From positions 1 through 50,270 of the forward strand of contig JAVEWJ010000005.1 of assembly GCA_034004605.1 (NCBI GenBank): a stretch of 50,270 bases of DNA. Direction: 5' to 3'. Position numbers and translations under genes: made by a program. Shown piece by piece: positions 7,734 to 17,511 of this stretch (its first letter is position 1; each line of letters begins with the position of its first letter). Source of the stretch: JAVEWJ01 sp034004605 (GTDB taxonomy: Bacteria; Patescibacteriota; Gracilibacteria; UBA1369; LOWO2-01-FULL-3). Below the pieces are notes generated by a model. The model searched no databases. It worked only from the letters and a program-made list of their open reading frames with translations, and was not told the origin of the DNA.

Positions 7734-10076
7734 ATGACAGACGAAAATAAAAATAAAACAATTTCAATAGGGGATGAAGATCTAAGCTCTTCTAAAAAAT
7801 ACGAAGATCCTGCAAATGGCGCTATTAATTCAGAATCTTTGCCAAAATGGGTTGCTGGTGCAAAGCAGGTGGGTGTGCCGAAATCTTTGGACGAATCCGA
7901 TTTGACCGTTTCGCCTAAAAAACCTGTAAAATTCGAAAAGGAAGAGTCTTCGAAATTTTCCGGTCTCAGAGTGAAAAAACCTTCGGAAACTGAGCTTGGA
8001 CTTGATCCTTCGAGTGAAATTGGCGTTGTGAAACCCGATATCGAGGCAGTTGAGGAAGTGGAAAAAGAGGCATCACAAAAAATGGAAAAGGCTGGTATAA
8101 ATCCTAAAACCGGCAAAAAAGGTCCTGTGGATTTAAAACAGGAAAAGGTGAGTGTATCAATTGACAACGGTGATAATAAAAAGAAAAAAGAAGATTTAAT
8201 CGATAAGTTTTTTGGTCTTTTTATGAAGAAAAAGGCTATGGATGCGAAAAAAGAACAATTTGAACATGTGGATACCGGTGGAATCGATGTGAAAAAGATG
8301 AGTGAATCTGAAAAAAAGGACTTCGTGGAAGCTGAAAAAATATATCAAGAGGGGCTTGCTTCCGTGAAAGATCTTATTTCTCCGGCATCTTTTGAAATTC
8401 GTTATGATACTCTTCGTTTTGATTCAATGTATTGTAAGAGTTTTTATGCTTTTTCTTATCCGAGATATCTTGACACAAATTGGCTTTCTCCGATTGTGAA
8501 TTTTGATGTTACAATGGATATTTCTCAATTTATTTATCCTATTGGCAGTGAGCAGATTATGAAAACGCTTAAAAAGAAAGTTGCTCAGATGCAGTCGAGT
8601 ATGCGAATGGATATGGAAAAGGGAAAAGTTAGGGATCCCGCTTTGGAAACAGCGCTTGAAGATGCTGAATCCCTTCGTACTGAAATCCAACGCGGACAGG
8701 AAAAGTTTTTCCAGTTTGCATTATATTTTACGATCTACTCGGATGATGAGAAGAAGCTCGAACGAGTCTCAAAACAGCTTGAAAGTCTTCTTGCGGGAAA
8801 ACTTATCATCACGAAAAAGGCACAGCTTGAAGCCGAAAAGGCTCTTAATTCCACGATGCCGTTTTGTCTCGATGAGCTTTATACGATAAGAAATATGAAC
8901 ACATCTCCGCTTTCCACGACCTTCCCGTTTACATCTGCCGATCTTACTTCAAATAAGGGTATTTTGTACGGATTAAACAGGCACAATGATAGTTTGATTA
9001 TTTTTGATAGATTTGCGCTTGAGAATGCGAATAGTGTTGTGTTTGCCAAGTCCGGTGCAGGTAAATCTTATGCTGTGAAGCTTGAAATTTTGAGGCAACT
9101 TATGATGGGTACCGATACAATCGTAATCGATCCGGAAAATGAATATGAAAACCTTTGTTCCACGGTTGGTGGATCTTATTTGAGACTTAGTTTGAACAGT
9201 GATAGAAGAATTAATCCTTTTGATCTACCAAGTCCGATTGAGGGAAGTTCTGTTCTTCCCGGAGATTTGCTTAGGTCGAACATTATAAATTTGCACGGAC
9301 TTCTTCGACTGATGCTTGGGGGGCTTACTCCTGCGGAGGATGGTATTTTGGATAAGGCGCTTGTCGATGTGTACGCGCTAAAGGGAATTACAATGGATCT
9401 TGTTGATCCTTCGATTTATGAACCGCCTTTAATGCAGGATTTGTTCGATGTTCTTAATTCAATGGATTCGGCAACAAGCCTTGTTCAAAAACTTTCAAAA
9501 TATACTTCGGGTACTTTTTCGGGACTTTTTAACAAGAGATCCAATGTGGATTTGGAAACTGGACTTATGGTTTTTTCTATTCGCGATTTGGAAGATGAGC
9601 TTAGGCCTGTTGCTATGTATATTGTGCTCAATTACATTTGGAATAAGGTACGCAGTAAGCTTAAAAAGAGACTTCTTGTGGTGGATGAGGCTTGGAGCCT
9701 TATGCAGCACGAAGACAGTGCGAAATTTCTTTTCGGTCTTGTGAAAAGGGCTAGAAAATATTATTTGGGAGTGACTACTATTACTCAAGATGTGGAGGAC
9801 TTTATGAAAAGCGGTTTCGGAAAGCCGATTGTGACAAACTCATCGATGCAGCTTCTTTTGAAACAAGCGCCGTCTTCGGTGACTGTGTTGAAAGAGGTAT
9901 TTAATTTGACTAAAGGCGAGGAATATGTGCTTTTGAATAGTGGGGTGGGGCAGGGACTTTTCTTTGCGGGTGATAAACATGTGGCGATTCAAATAATCGC
10001 TTCTTTTTCTGAGGATAAAGTCGTGACTTCGAATCCCGAGGAGATTTTGAAAAGAAATACTGAGAATCAAGTTTAA
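7734..10076 (+). CDS. VirB4/TraC-like type IV secretion ATPase
   Basis: VirB4-family hexameric ATPases power type IV secretion or conjugation. With the start at ATG 7734 the protein has 780 residues. Residues about 1-195 are a low-complexity, charged extension rich in Lys/Glu. The VirB4 N-domain follows, then the RecA-like core with Walker A FAKSGAGKS (Lys444), DPENEYENL, and Walker B LLVVDEAW (Asp651, Glu652), then TITQDVEDF and NSSMQLLLKQ, typical of the family. No relaxase, VirB6, VirB8 or VirD4 is nearby; the next gene is a membrane protein 9 bases away. The setting between gyrase genes suggests a resident chromosomal system, possibly for DNA uptake or pilus-like export (inference). Confidence 0.9.
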   Translation: MTDENKNKTISIGDEDLSSSKKYEDPANGAINSESLPKWVAGAKQVGVPKSLDESDLTVSPKKPVKFEKEESSKFSGLRVKKPSETELGLDPSSEIGVVKPDIEAVEEVEKEASQKMEKAGINPKTGKKGPVDLKQEKVSVSIDNGDNKKKKEDLIDKFFGLFMKKKAMDAKKEQFEHVDTGGIDVKKMSESEKKDFVEAEKIYQEGLASVKDLISPASFEIRYDTLRFDSMYCKSFYAFSYPRYLDTNWLSPIVNFDVTMDISQFIYPIGSEQIMKTLKKKVAQMQSSMRMDMEKGKVRDPALETALEDAESLRTEIQRGQEKFFQFALYFTIYSDDEKKLERVSKQLESLLAGKLIITKKAQLEAEKALNSTMPFCLDELYTIRNMNTSPLSTTFPFTSADLTSNKGILYGLNRHNDSLIIFDRFALENANSVVFAKSGAGKSYAVKLEILRQLMMGTDTIVIDPENEYENLCSTVGGSYLRLSLNSDRRINPFDLPSPIEGSSVLPGDLLRSNIINLHGLLRLMLGGLTPAEDGILDKALVDVYALKGITMDLVDPSIYEPPLMQDLFDVLNSMDSATSLVQKLSKYTSGTFSGLFNKRSNVDLETGLMVFSIRDLEDELRPVAMYIVLNYIWNKVRSKLKKRLLVVDEAWSLMQHEDSAKFLFGLVKRARKYYLGVTTITQDVEDFMKSGFGKPIVTNSSMQLLLKQAPSSVTVLKEVFNLTKGEEYVLLNSGVGQGLFFAGDKHVAIQIIASFSEDKVVTSNPEEILKRNTENQV

Positions 10077-10085
10077 AAAAGTAAA

Positions 10086-12479
10086 ATGGAAATATTCGAA
10101 AAACAACAACTTAAAGAGGGAATTTCCAGGGCGCTTATTTATTTGTTTGTCGGATTTTTGCTTTTTTCCGCGAATTTTTATTTAGATGCAAATGTTCTTA
10201 AAAGTACAGATGTTGAGATTTCCGAGACAGATTTTGTCTTTGATTATAGTAAAGATTTAGAGTTGCCGATAAACGGCGTGCTTCGGTTTTCAAGTGAAGA
10301 AGGCGTGAACAATGATTTTGAGGAAGTTTTTTTGAATACCGATAAGCGCGAATATGTTATTAGAATGAATGAAGGTAGGTTGTGGGGGAATTTTGAATTA
10401 TCCAATGCTAAAGTGAATATTATTGTAGGAAATACTGTAATTGTTCCGGATAATTCTACCTTTGATTTGAAATTTTTCGATGGGAAAATGGAAATTGCTA
10501 CTTACAATGGTGAAACTTATTTGGGATTTTTAAATCCTGGTGTTTCCGAAATGGGTTTTGCGGATCAGTTTTCCGATAGGTTTATGAACGTTCTACTTGT
10601 GGCACGCGATACTCAAGCCAAACTTACCGTCTCCAAGGTAAATGAAGATTTTTCAAAACTTTTGCCTTTGAAATTGGCTAAGTCTATGGATTTGTATTCC
10701 GCGATAACTTCTGCGATGAGAGAAGAAAAGTTTGTATCCGAAAATCTTAATAAAGATTTGAATTTTGTAGAAAGTGTGATCTCAAAGGTAAGGATGGAAT
10801 TTTCTTCCGAAAATTATGCAAAATCTTCTAGGGTAATCGGTTCTTTTATTAATTTGCTTAAATCAAATTTGACCTTTGTGGAAGATAAATCTTTAAGGTT
10901 TAAGTATGACAGCGCTCTTTCAAACCTTAATTCTGCGATTTATTTTGCCGTAAACTTTAAAAATGCGGAAATGAAAGAAGCTCTTCTTGATTTTGATTTG
11001 TTTGTATCGGAAAATGATTTAATGGCCGACCAAGAATTTTTAAAAATTTTCAACGCTTATTTGGATTTGCTTTCTGTTTTTAAGGCTTCGGACAATGAAT
11101 ACTTGGTTTTGGAACATTTTGTTTTGTTATCAAACGGAGGAGAATTCAATAAGGTATACATTACTCTTCGAGCGCTACGAAGAAATGTTTATAATTCAAT
11201 GGATTTTGGGGATAAGATGGCCAGAGAAAGTCTGAAGTCTTATTTCGAATATTTTGACCTTGTAATTTCCGTTTTGAAAAAAAATATTTCTTATGCAAAA
11301 TTTATTTCTTTTCAGAATCAAATTTTGGATAATTTACTGCTTCGATCTTATGTGTTTTATTCTCCAGAATTTTTTAAGATTAAGTCTGGGCTTGAGGAAA
11401 TGCTTCTTTCCACGATTTCGGATGAATATTTGAAAAATGAATATATGCAATCTTTTGTCAGCTTGAAGCTTGATTTTTTGGCAAGAGCTTGGGTTTTCTT
11501 GAAATCGGAAAAAATCGGTGTGGAAGATGCATCTTTGATTTATGAACTTCTTCTTTCTGATATTAAGGATAGTCTTTCCGATGAAAAATTGACGGATTTG
11601 GCCGTTTTAAGTTTATTTAAAAAGCAGCTTGAGCCGATTTATGATCAATATGATTATTTAAAAAATGTGCAATATAGTTCTTCGGCGCTTTATGGAAGTA
11701 CTCATGAGGAAAGATTCGCCACTTATTTGAAGGATCGGCTTATCATTCCGGATTTGGACGGTTTTTTGGGCGTTGAAGAAGAAGTGAAAACCTTGGATGA
11801 GTTGAAAACAGAAATTGTCGAAGTGCTATCACAAAGCGGAATAAATAAGGTTGAGTTTTTTGATTTTGAAAATGTGAATCAAAGGTTCTTGAAAATTTCC
11901 GCAAATATTTCAGGGTATGATTTTGAGGCGATTTTAGATCAAGATGCTTATTCTTTCAAAGATATTAAAGCGTATGATGAGCTTGTATCCGATTCTTCCG
12001 TTAAAATTTCCAGTCTTCTTGGACTTTTTCAAAGAAAATTTGTGGAAAAATCCGTGGAAGTTCCAGAAAACTTAGATGTGGAAGCTGAAATTGAGTCTCA
12101 TGCTCAGAGAGTTGCAAAAAATTTTGTAAAAGAAACTCTTTCAAAATTCGATTTTTCAGTGGAATTGGAAAATATTTCCATATCAAACACTGATTCTACG
12201 GTTTTTAGGCTTTCCGATGTTTATCTTGCCGGCAATTTGGATGTCGTTTTGACTTTTGATTATGTGTCAACGGATGAAACTGCAAGAAATTTATATGTGA
12301 TTTATGAGGGAAAACCGGTGGTTTTGGATGGTCCATATTCTTTGGAAACCCTTGCTAATTTGGTTTTAAATAAAACTGACTTTAGCGCACTCACCGAGGA
12401 AGTTCTTGGAGAGTCCGCTGGTGACTTAGAAACCGGTGAAAATACCGAAGAAAATATTACAACTCGTGTGACCAGATAG
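10086..12479 (+). CDS. membrane-anchored protein with FecR-like segment, unknown function
   Basis: A 797-residue protein starting 9 bases after the virB4-like gene, so very likely co-transcribed. Residues about 16-33 form one membrane helix with the N-terminus inside; the rest should be outside. Residues about 85-150 read like a FecR-type beta domain (GRLWGNF, VNIIVGNTVIVPDNS, NGETYLGF). Residues about 175-600 are alpha-helical and lack recognisable motifs. The family is not recognised with certainty. Pairing with a VirB4-like ATPase suggests an envelope component or scaffold of that system; this is inference. Confidence 0.75.
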   Translation: MEIFEKQQLKEGISRALIYLFVGFLLFSANFYLDANVLKSTDVEISETDFVFDYSKDLELPINGVLRFSSEEGVNNDFEEVFLNTDKREYVIRMNEGRLWGNFELSNAKVNIIVGNTVIVPDNSTFDLKFFDGKMEIATYNGETYLGFLNPGVSEMGFADQFSDRFMNVLLVARDTQAKLTVSKVNEDFSKLLPLKLAKSMDLYSAITSAMREEKFVSENLNKDLNFVESVISKVRMEFSSENYAKSSRVIGSFINLLKSNLTFVEDKSLRFKYDSALSNLNSAIYFAVNFKNAEMKEALLDFDLFVSENDLMADQEFLKIFNAYLDLLSVFKASDNEYLVLEHFVLLSNGGEFNKVYITLRALRRNVYNSMDFGDKMARESLKSYFEYFDLVISVLKKNISYAKFISFQNQILDNLLLRSYVFYSPEFFKIKSGLEEMLLSTISDEYLKNEYMQSFVSLKLDFLARAWVFLKSEKIGVEDASLIYELLLSDIKDSLSDEKLTDLAVLSLFKKQLEPIYDQYDYLKNVQYSSSALYGSTHEERFATYLKDRLIIPDLDGFLGVEEEVKTLDELKTEIVEVLSQSGINKVEFFDFENVNQRFLKISANISGYDFEAILDQDAYSFKDIKAYDELVSDSSVKISSLLGLFQRKFVEKSVEVPENLDVEAEIESHAQRVAKNFVKETLSKFDFSVELENISISNTDSTVFRLSDVYLAGNLDVVLTFDYVSTDETARNLYVIYEGKPVVLDGPYSLETLANLVLNKTDFSALTEEVLGESAGDLETGENTEENITTRVTR

Positions 12480-12497
12480 TTTTAAAAAAACTGTCTT

Positions 12498-12526
12498 TTG
12501 CATTTTGGGAAAATTTGTGCTAGTTT
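12498..12526 (+). promoter_or_regulatory. possible gyrB promoter
   Basis: TTGCAT (12498-12503), 17 bases, TAGTTT (12521-12526) preceded by TGC. The -10 is weak. It lies 32 bases before the gyrB ATG. Confidence 0.4.
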
Positions 12527-12557
12527 TTTCGCGCTATTATCGTTTTAAATATTTAAT

Positions 12558-14471
12558 ATGCCTGAAAATAAAGGAAATTACGGTGCTGAGCAGATTCAAG
12601 TGCTTGAGGGTCTTTCTGCCGTTAGGAAAAGGCCGGGTATGTATATAGGTTCCACTGATATAAATGGGCTTCATCATTGTGTATGGGAAATTGTGGATAA
12701 TTCGATTGATGAGGCGATGGCTGGTTTTTGTTCTGATATTTCCGTTGTAATTCAAAACGATGGTGGAATTGAAGTTGAAGATAATGGAAGAGGTATTCCT
12801 ATTGATATTATGCCGAAAACCGGCAAGTCCGCTCTGGAGACTGTAATGACGGTGCTTCATGCCGGAGGTAAATTCGGTGGTGGCGGGTATTCGATGTCCG
12901 GTGGTCTTCATGGTGTTGGAGCTTCTGTTGTAAATGCGCTTTCTGAAAAATTGGTGGCTAATGTTTATCGCGATGGGAAAATTTATGAGCAATCTTATGT
13001 AAGAGGTGTTCCCACTGGTGAAATTAAGGTGATCGGTAAAACCGAAAAAAATGGTACAAAAATTACTTTTTATCCTGATGATCAAATCTTTGATACTGTA
13101 ATTTTTGATTATTCTATTATTGTAAACAGGCTTAGACAACAAGCTTATTTGAATAAAGGGATTAAAATTAATATTTTCGATCAGAGATCATATGATCGAT
13201 GTTGTTTTTATTTTGAAGGAGGTGTGAAGTCTTATGTAAGCCATTTAAATAAGAGTAGGGATAAAATTCACTCCGAGGTGTTTTATGTTGAGAAAAAGGT
13301 GGATGAGGGAATTGTGGAGATTTCTTTGCAATATACCAACACTTTTCAGGAGACAATTTATTCTTTTGCAAACAATATTCTTACACCAGAAGGAGGATCT
13401 CATCTTACCGGTTTTAAAAGTGCGTTGACGAGAACCGTAAACAGTTATGCCCGTTCCTCTGAACTTTTGAAAGAAAAAGATGATAATTTAATTGCTGAGG
13501 ATGTGCGTGAAGGCCTTACTGCAATTATTTCTGTCAAGCTTTCAGATCCGCAATATGAAGGACAGACAAAAGCCAAACTTGGAAACGCCGAAATGAGAAC
13601 TGCTGTTGAAACGGTTTTTAACGAGGCTTTCCAGCAATTTTTGGATGAAAATCCTTCGGAAGCAAAGGCTATAATTGGAAAATGTACATTGGCGGCTAGG
13701 GCAAGGCTTGCTGCAAGGGCTGCTAGAGATACCGTTATTCGAAAAGGTGTGTTTGAAGGTCTTACCCTCCCAGGAAAGCTTGCCGATTGTTCCAGCAAAA
13801 ATCCCGAAGACAGTGAACTTTTCATCGTAGAGGGAGATTCTGCTGGTGGAAGCGCTAAACAGGGAAGGAATAGAGAAACTCAAGCGATATTACCGTTAAG
13901 AGGTAAGGTTTTGAATGTGGAGCAAGCGCGACTTGATAAAATTTTGGCTAATAATGAAATTAAAAATTTTGTGATAGCTCTTGGTACTTCTATCGGAGAT
14001 ACTTATGATTTGGAAAAGCTTCGTTATCATAAAATTGTGATAATGACTGATGCCGATGTCGATGGAGCGCACATTAGGACACTACTTCTTACTCTTTTGT
14101 ATAGATTTTTTAGGAATTTGATTGAAACTGGAAAAGTTTATATAGCTCAACCACCACTTTTTAAAATAAGTAAGGGAAAAAAATTGAGATATGCTTTTTC
14201 GGACGAAGAGCGGGATCAGGCTTTGAAAGAGTTTGAAAATGATGGGCAATTTCAGCCATATGTTCAAAGATATAAAGGTCTTGGAGAAATGAATCCAGAG
14301 CAACTTTGGGAGACTACTATGAATCCGGACAACAGAGTTCTTTTGAAAGTGACAATTGAAGATGCTGAAAAAGCCGATCAAGTTTTCGATACCTTGATGG
14401 GGTCTGAGGTACTTCCTAGAAAGAAATTTATTCAGGCTTATGCTAAAAAAGTGGAAAATTTGGATATTTAA
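12558..14471 (+). CDS. gyrB: DNA gyrase subunit B
   Basis: GyrB is the ATPase subunit of gyrase. The 637 residues cover all domains: the GHKL ATPase (VLEGLSAVRKRPGMYIG, EIVDNSIDEA, DNGRGIPID, GGLHGVGASVVNALS), the transducer, and the TOPRIM region (EGDSAGGSAKQGR, PLRGKVLNVE, DADVDGAHIRTLLLTL), then the tail with QRYKGLGEMNPEQLWETTM. The length is the short form without the enterobacterial insert. It is followed by rpsU with its own promoter. Confidence 0.98.
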   Translation: MPENKGNYGAEQIQVLEGLSAVRKRPGMYIGSTDINGLHHCVWEIVDNSIDEAMAGFCSDISVVIQNDGGIEVEDNGRGIPIDIMPKTGKSALETVMTVLHAGGKFGGGGYSMSGGLHGVGASVVNALSEKLVANVYRDGKIYEQSYVRGVPTGEIKVIGKTEKNGTKITFYPDDQIFDTVIFDYSIIVNRLRQQAYLNKGIKINIFDQRSYDRCCFYFEGGVKSYVSHLNKSRDKIHSEVFYVEKKVDEGIVEISLQYTNTFQETIYSFANNILTPEGGSHLTGFKSALTRTVNSYARSSELLKEKDDNLIAEDVREGLTAIISVKLSDPQYEGQTKAKLGNAEMRTAVETVFNEAFQQFLDENPSEAKAIIGKCTLAARARLAARAARDTVIRKGVFEGLTLPGKLADCSSKNPEDSELFIVEGDSAGGSAKQGRNRETQAILPLRGKVLNVEQARLDKILANNEIKNFVIALGTSIGDTYDLEKLRYHKIVIMTDADVDGAHIRTLLLTLLYRFFRNLIETGKVYIAQPPLFKISKGKKLRYAFSDEERDQALKEFENDGQFQPYVQRYKGLGEMNPEQLWETTMNPDNRVLLKVTIEDAEKADQVFDTLMGSEVLPRKKFIQAYAKKVENLDI

Positions 14472-14479
14472 TAATTCCC

Positions 14480-14508
14480 TTTACTTTTGCAAAGCCACTA
14501 ATTATATT
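14480..14508 (+). promoter_or_regulatory. rpsU promoter
   Basis: TTTACT (14480-14485), 17 bases, TATATT (14503-14508), giving transcription from about 14515, 20 bases before the rpsU ATG. No Shine-Dalgarno is visible in that short leader. It probably also serves prmC and prfA. Confidence 0.65.
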
Positions 14509-14534
14509 TTACCCACGATTTATTTAAAAAAATT

Positions 14535-14741
14535 ATGAGAGTAACCGTAATAAAAAACGACAAAGAATCAAACGAAAGATGCATTACAAGGTTTAACAAA
14601 CTTGTTCAGGCAAGCCGAAAACTTGTAGGTCTTCGTGCAAAAAGATTTCACACAAGAGCAAAGAAAAAATGGCAAGTACGAGATGCTGCTGTGATGAGAG
14701 CTAAATATCGATCACTTAGAGAAAAAACAAAATTCTATTAA
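14535..14741 (+). CDS. rpsU: 30S ribosomal protein bS21-like
   Basis: bS21 binds near the platform of the small subunit close to the 16S 3' end. The 68 residues are very basic and follow the S21 pattern: a short beta start (VTVIKNDKES), then RCITRFNKLVQASR and a long Arg/Lys helix (AKRFHTRAKKKW). The C-terminus (RAKYRSLREKTKFY) differs from the proteobacterial form. The location before prmC-prfA supports a translation role. Moderate certainty because the protein is short and divergent. Confidence 0.75.
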   Translation: MRVTVIKNDKESNERCITRFNKLVQASRKLVGLRAKRFHTRAKKKWQVRDAAVMRAKYRSLREKTKFY

Positions 14742-14750
14742 GATTCTCTA

Positions 14751-15611
14751 ATGACTGTTAGTCAATTATTAAATGAAGCGTTTTCTTTATTGGGAAACGA
14801 CAAAATGCTTGAAGCAGAATTGGCCTTAACACACGCACTCGGGGTGGATAAGGTCTTTTTGATTGTGAATAAAGATCTGGATGTTTCCGAAGGTGAAGTT
14901 TCTGTTTTTAGATCATATTTGCAAAGACTTGTTGAGGGTGAACCAATTTCATATATTACCAATCAAAGGGAATTTTACGGTTTTGATTTTTTTGTTGATA
15001 AAAGAGTGCTTGTGCCAAGGCAGGAAACTGAAGAAATTGTAGATAGAGCTGTCGCTTTTTTTAGAGCCAATACAAGAGGGAAAAAAGTTTATAAAGTGCT
15101 TGATGTAGGTACTGGAAGTGGAAATATAGCAATTGCTGTAGCAAAGACTCTTGATGATATGCCTGTTTTTTTCGATGCCGTGGACATTTCAGATGATGCT
15201 GTGGAAGTGGCGAGGCTTAATGTGGCTCAACATAATTTGGAGGATAAGGTGGATGTATACGAGAGCAATTTGTTGTCGAATGTTCCCGGCGATAAGCATT
15301 ATGATGTCATTTTGGCGAATTTACCTTATATCGGAACAAAGGAACATAATTTTGTTGAAGAAAATGTGAAAAAATTTGAACCGAATAATGCTCTTTTTGC
15401 CGGAGAAACCGGACTTGAATTGTATGAAGATCTTTTTTTGGGGCTTTTAGAAAAAAATATTACTTTTGACTTAATGATTGGGGAGTTTGGTTTTTCTCAG
15501 GGTGAAATCGTGAGAGAGCTTCTTGATAAATATTTTGAAAAGCAATATAAGATAGTAAAGGATTTGGCTGGAATTGAGAGAATATTTTTAATAAAAGGGT
15601 ATGAAAGATAA
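14751..15611 (+). CDS. prmC: peptide chain release factor N5-glutamine methyltransferase
   Basis: PrmC methylates the Gln of the GGQ motif in release factors using SAM. The 286-residue protein has the N-terminal helical domain, RVLVPRQETE, SAM motif I DVGTGSGNIAIAVA, the acidic motif II VDISDDA, and the substrate-binding motif as NLPYIG, where the classic form is NPPY. The gene starts 9 bases after rpsU and its last 11 bases overlap the prfA start, so enzyme and substrate are translationally coupled. Confidence 0.95.
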   Translation: MTVSQLLNEAFSLLGNDKMLEAELALTHALGVDKVFLIVNKDLDVSEGEVSVFRSYLQRLVEGEPISYITNQREFYGFDFFVDKRVLVPRQETEEIVDRAVAFFRANTRGKKVYKVLDVGTGSGNIAIAVAKTLDDMPVFFDAVDISDDAVEVARLNVAQHNLEDKVDVYESNLLSNVPGDKHYDVILANLPYIGTKEHNFVEENVKKFEPNNALFAGETGLELYEDLFLGLLEKNITFDLMIGEFGFSQGEIVRELLDKYFEKQYKIVKDLAGIERIFLIKGYER

Positions 15612-16665
15612 ATTATTGAGAATAAAAGAAGAATTTGCTCATTTGGAGTCCCAGCTTGCTGATCCTTTGGTTTTTTCCGATCAAAAAAAATCCATTGAAA
15701 TAAATAGAAAATATAAGTCGCTTAAGCCCATTGTGGAGCTTGCGGATAGATATCTGAATGTAGTTGCACAAATAGAAGAGGCTGAAAGTATACTTAAAGC
15801 TGATGCTGATGAGGAGCTTAAGGAAATGGCAAAAGAACAATTAAACGATTCGAAATCAAAACTTGAAGTGCTTGATGATGAAGTGAAAATTGCACTTCTT
15901 CCAAAAGATCCGGATGACGATAAAAATTGTATCATAGAAATTCGTGCCGGAGCGGGAGGGGATGAGGCTGGACTTTTTGCGGGTGAGCTTGCTTCAATGT
16001 ATATAAAGTTTTTGGAGAGAAACGGCTTTAAAATTGAATTGATAAGTAAAAGTGAGACCTCGCCGTTGGTTATAAAAGAAATAATTTTTTCCGTTGATGG
16101 AGATGGGGCTTATTCTATTATGAAATATGAAAGCGGTGTGCATCGTGTTCAAAGAATTCCTTCTACCGAAAGTCAGGGTAGAATTCATACTTCTACGGCT
16201 TCTGTTGCGGTGCTTCCTGAGGCTGAAGAAGTGGATGTGGATATAAAAGACGAGGATTTAAAGGTGGATGTGTATAGGTCGGGAGGTTCCGGTGGCCAAA
16301 ATGTGAATAAAACTGAATCAGCTGTGAGAATGACCCATATTCCGACCGGTCTTGTGGTGGTTTGTCAGGATGAAAAATCGCAGATTAAGAATAGGGCTAA
16401 GGCGCTTTCGATTCTTCGCGCGCGAGTTTACGATTTGGAAAACGAAAAACTTAGAAAGGAAAGAGGGGATGAGCGTCATTTGCAGATTGGAACGGGTGAT
16501 AGAAGCGAAAAAATTCGGACTTATAATTTTCCTCAGGATAGGGTGACTGACCATAGAATACATCAAAGTTTCAGTAATATCCCTTCAATAATGCTTGGAA
16601 ATATCGATGAAATTATTCAGAGCCTGAAAATTGAGGATCAGACAAAAAAACTTGCTGCGGCTTAG
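15601..16665 (+). CDS. prfA: peptide chain release factor 1
   Basis: RF1 releases nascent chains at UAA and UAG. The 354-residue protein has the codon-reading tripeptide P-S-T (residues 187-189, the PxT class that marks RF1), then TESQGRIHTS, the GSGGQNVNKTESAVR catalytic loop with Gln233 (target of PrmC), and the C-terminal RVTDHRIHQSF. Because TGA is also used as a stop in this window, an RF2 must be encoded elsewhere. Confidence 0.98.
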   Translation: MKDKLLRIKEEFAHLESQLADPLVFSDQKKSIEINRKYKSLKPIVELADRYLNVVAQIEEAESILKADADEELKEMAKEQLNDSKSKLEVLDDEVKIALLPKDPDDDKNCIIEIRAGAGGDEAGLFAGELASMYIKFLERNGFKIELISKSETSPLVIKEIIFSVDGDGAYSIMKYESGVHRVQRIPSTESQGRIHTSTASVAVLPEAEEVDVDIKDEDLKVDVYRSGGSGGQNVNKTESAVRMTHIPTGLVVVCQDEKSQIKNRAKALSILRARVYDLENEKLRKERGDERHLQIGTGDRSEKIRTYNFPQDRVTDHRIHQSFSNIPSIMLGNIDEIIQSLKIEDQTKKLAAA

Positions 16666-16740
16666 AATTTGGACTTTTCTTTGTTTATTTCTTTGATTTG
16701 ATATTGTATCATTTTTTGTGTTGGAAGTTAATTCAAAAAT

Positions 16741-17508
16741 ATGTTTATCGATACACATGCACATTTGATGTCGGAGGATTTCAAGGGGGAATTGGATGAA
16801 ATACTTAAAAGGGCTAAAAATGCGGGGGTTGAAAATATTATTAATATCGGATTTGATCCAAAAAGCAGTAGGGAAGCGGTGGAATTGTCTTTGAAGTATC
16901 CTGAGTGTTTTGCGAGTCTTGGCGTTCATCCTTATGATAGCGAAAAATTAAATTCCGATGTGGTGGGGGAGTTTGAGAGGCTTATTTCCGAAAATTCGAA
17001 AATTTTGGCTATTGGAGAGGTGGGGTTGGATTATTTTAAGTGTGATGTCCCCGTAGAATTGCAAAAAAATGCTTTTCGGGAGCAGATAAAACTTGCTAGT
17101 AGGATTTCCCTACCGATTATTGTTCATAGTAGGGATGCGGATGATGATACTTTGAGTGTACTCGATGAGTTTAGTGGGCTTAAAGTTGTTTTTCATTGTT
17201 TCAGTTCAAACCTTGAATTTGCAAAAAAACTTTGGGATCGCGGATTTTACACATCTTTTACGGGCAATATTACTTATCCGAAGGCGGAGAATATTCGGGA
17301 AGTGGCAAAAAATGTGCCACTTAATCGTTTTATGATTGAAACGGATTGTCCTTGGCTTGCGCCTCAGGAAGTGCGAGGTCAGAGGTGTGAACCTGCGAAT
17401 GTGCTTGCTGTTGCAAAGCAAATTGCGGAGGTTCGGGGTGTGCCAATTTCTGAGATTGAAAAAATATCCACGGAGAATGCTTTTACTTTTTTTAAGGGAC
17501 TAAAATAG
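16741..17508 (+). CDS. tatD: TatD family metal-dependent deoxyribonuclease
   Basis: TatD hydrolases are TIM-barrel, two-metal nucleases. The 255 residues show the family set in order: FIDTHAHL (HxH), ASLGVHPYD, AIGEVGLDYFK (Glu ligand), PIIVHSRDADDD, VVFHCFSS and IETDCPWLAP. The C-terminal RGQRCEPANV and ENAFTFF are typical. The stop is only three bases from the convergent radA stop, so there is no room for a terminator between them. Confidence 0.95.
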   Translation: MFIDTHAHLMSEDFKGELDEILKRAKNAGVENIINIGFDPKSSREAVELSLKYPECFASLGVHPYDSEKLNSDVVGEFERLISENSKILAIGEVGLDYFKCDVPVELQKNAFREQIKLASRISLPIIVHSRDADDDTLSVLDEFSGLKVVFHCFSSNLEFAKKLWDRGFYTSFTGNITYPKAENIREVAKNVPLNRFMIETDCPWLAPQEVRGQRCEPANVLAVAKQIAEVRGVPISEIEKISTENAFTFFKGLK

Positions 17509-17511
17509 GCT

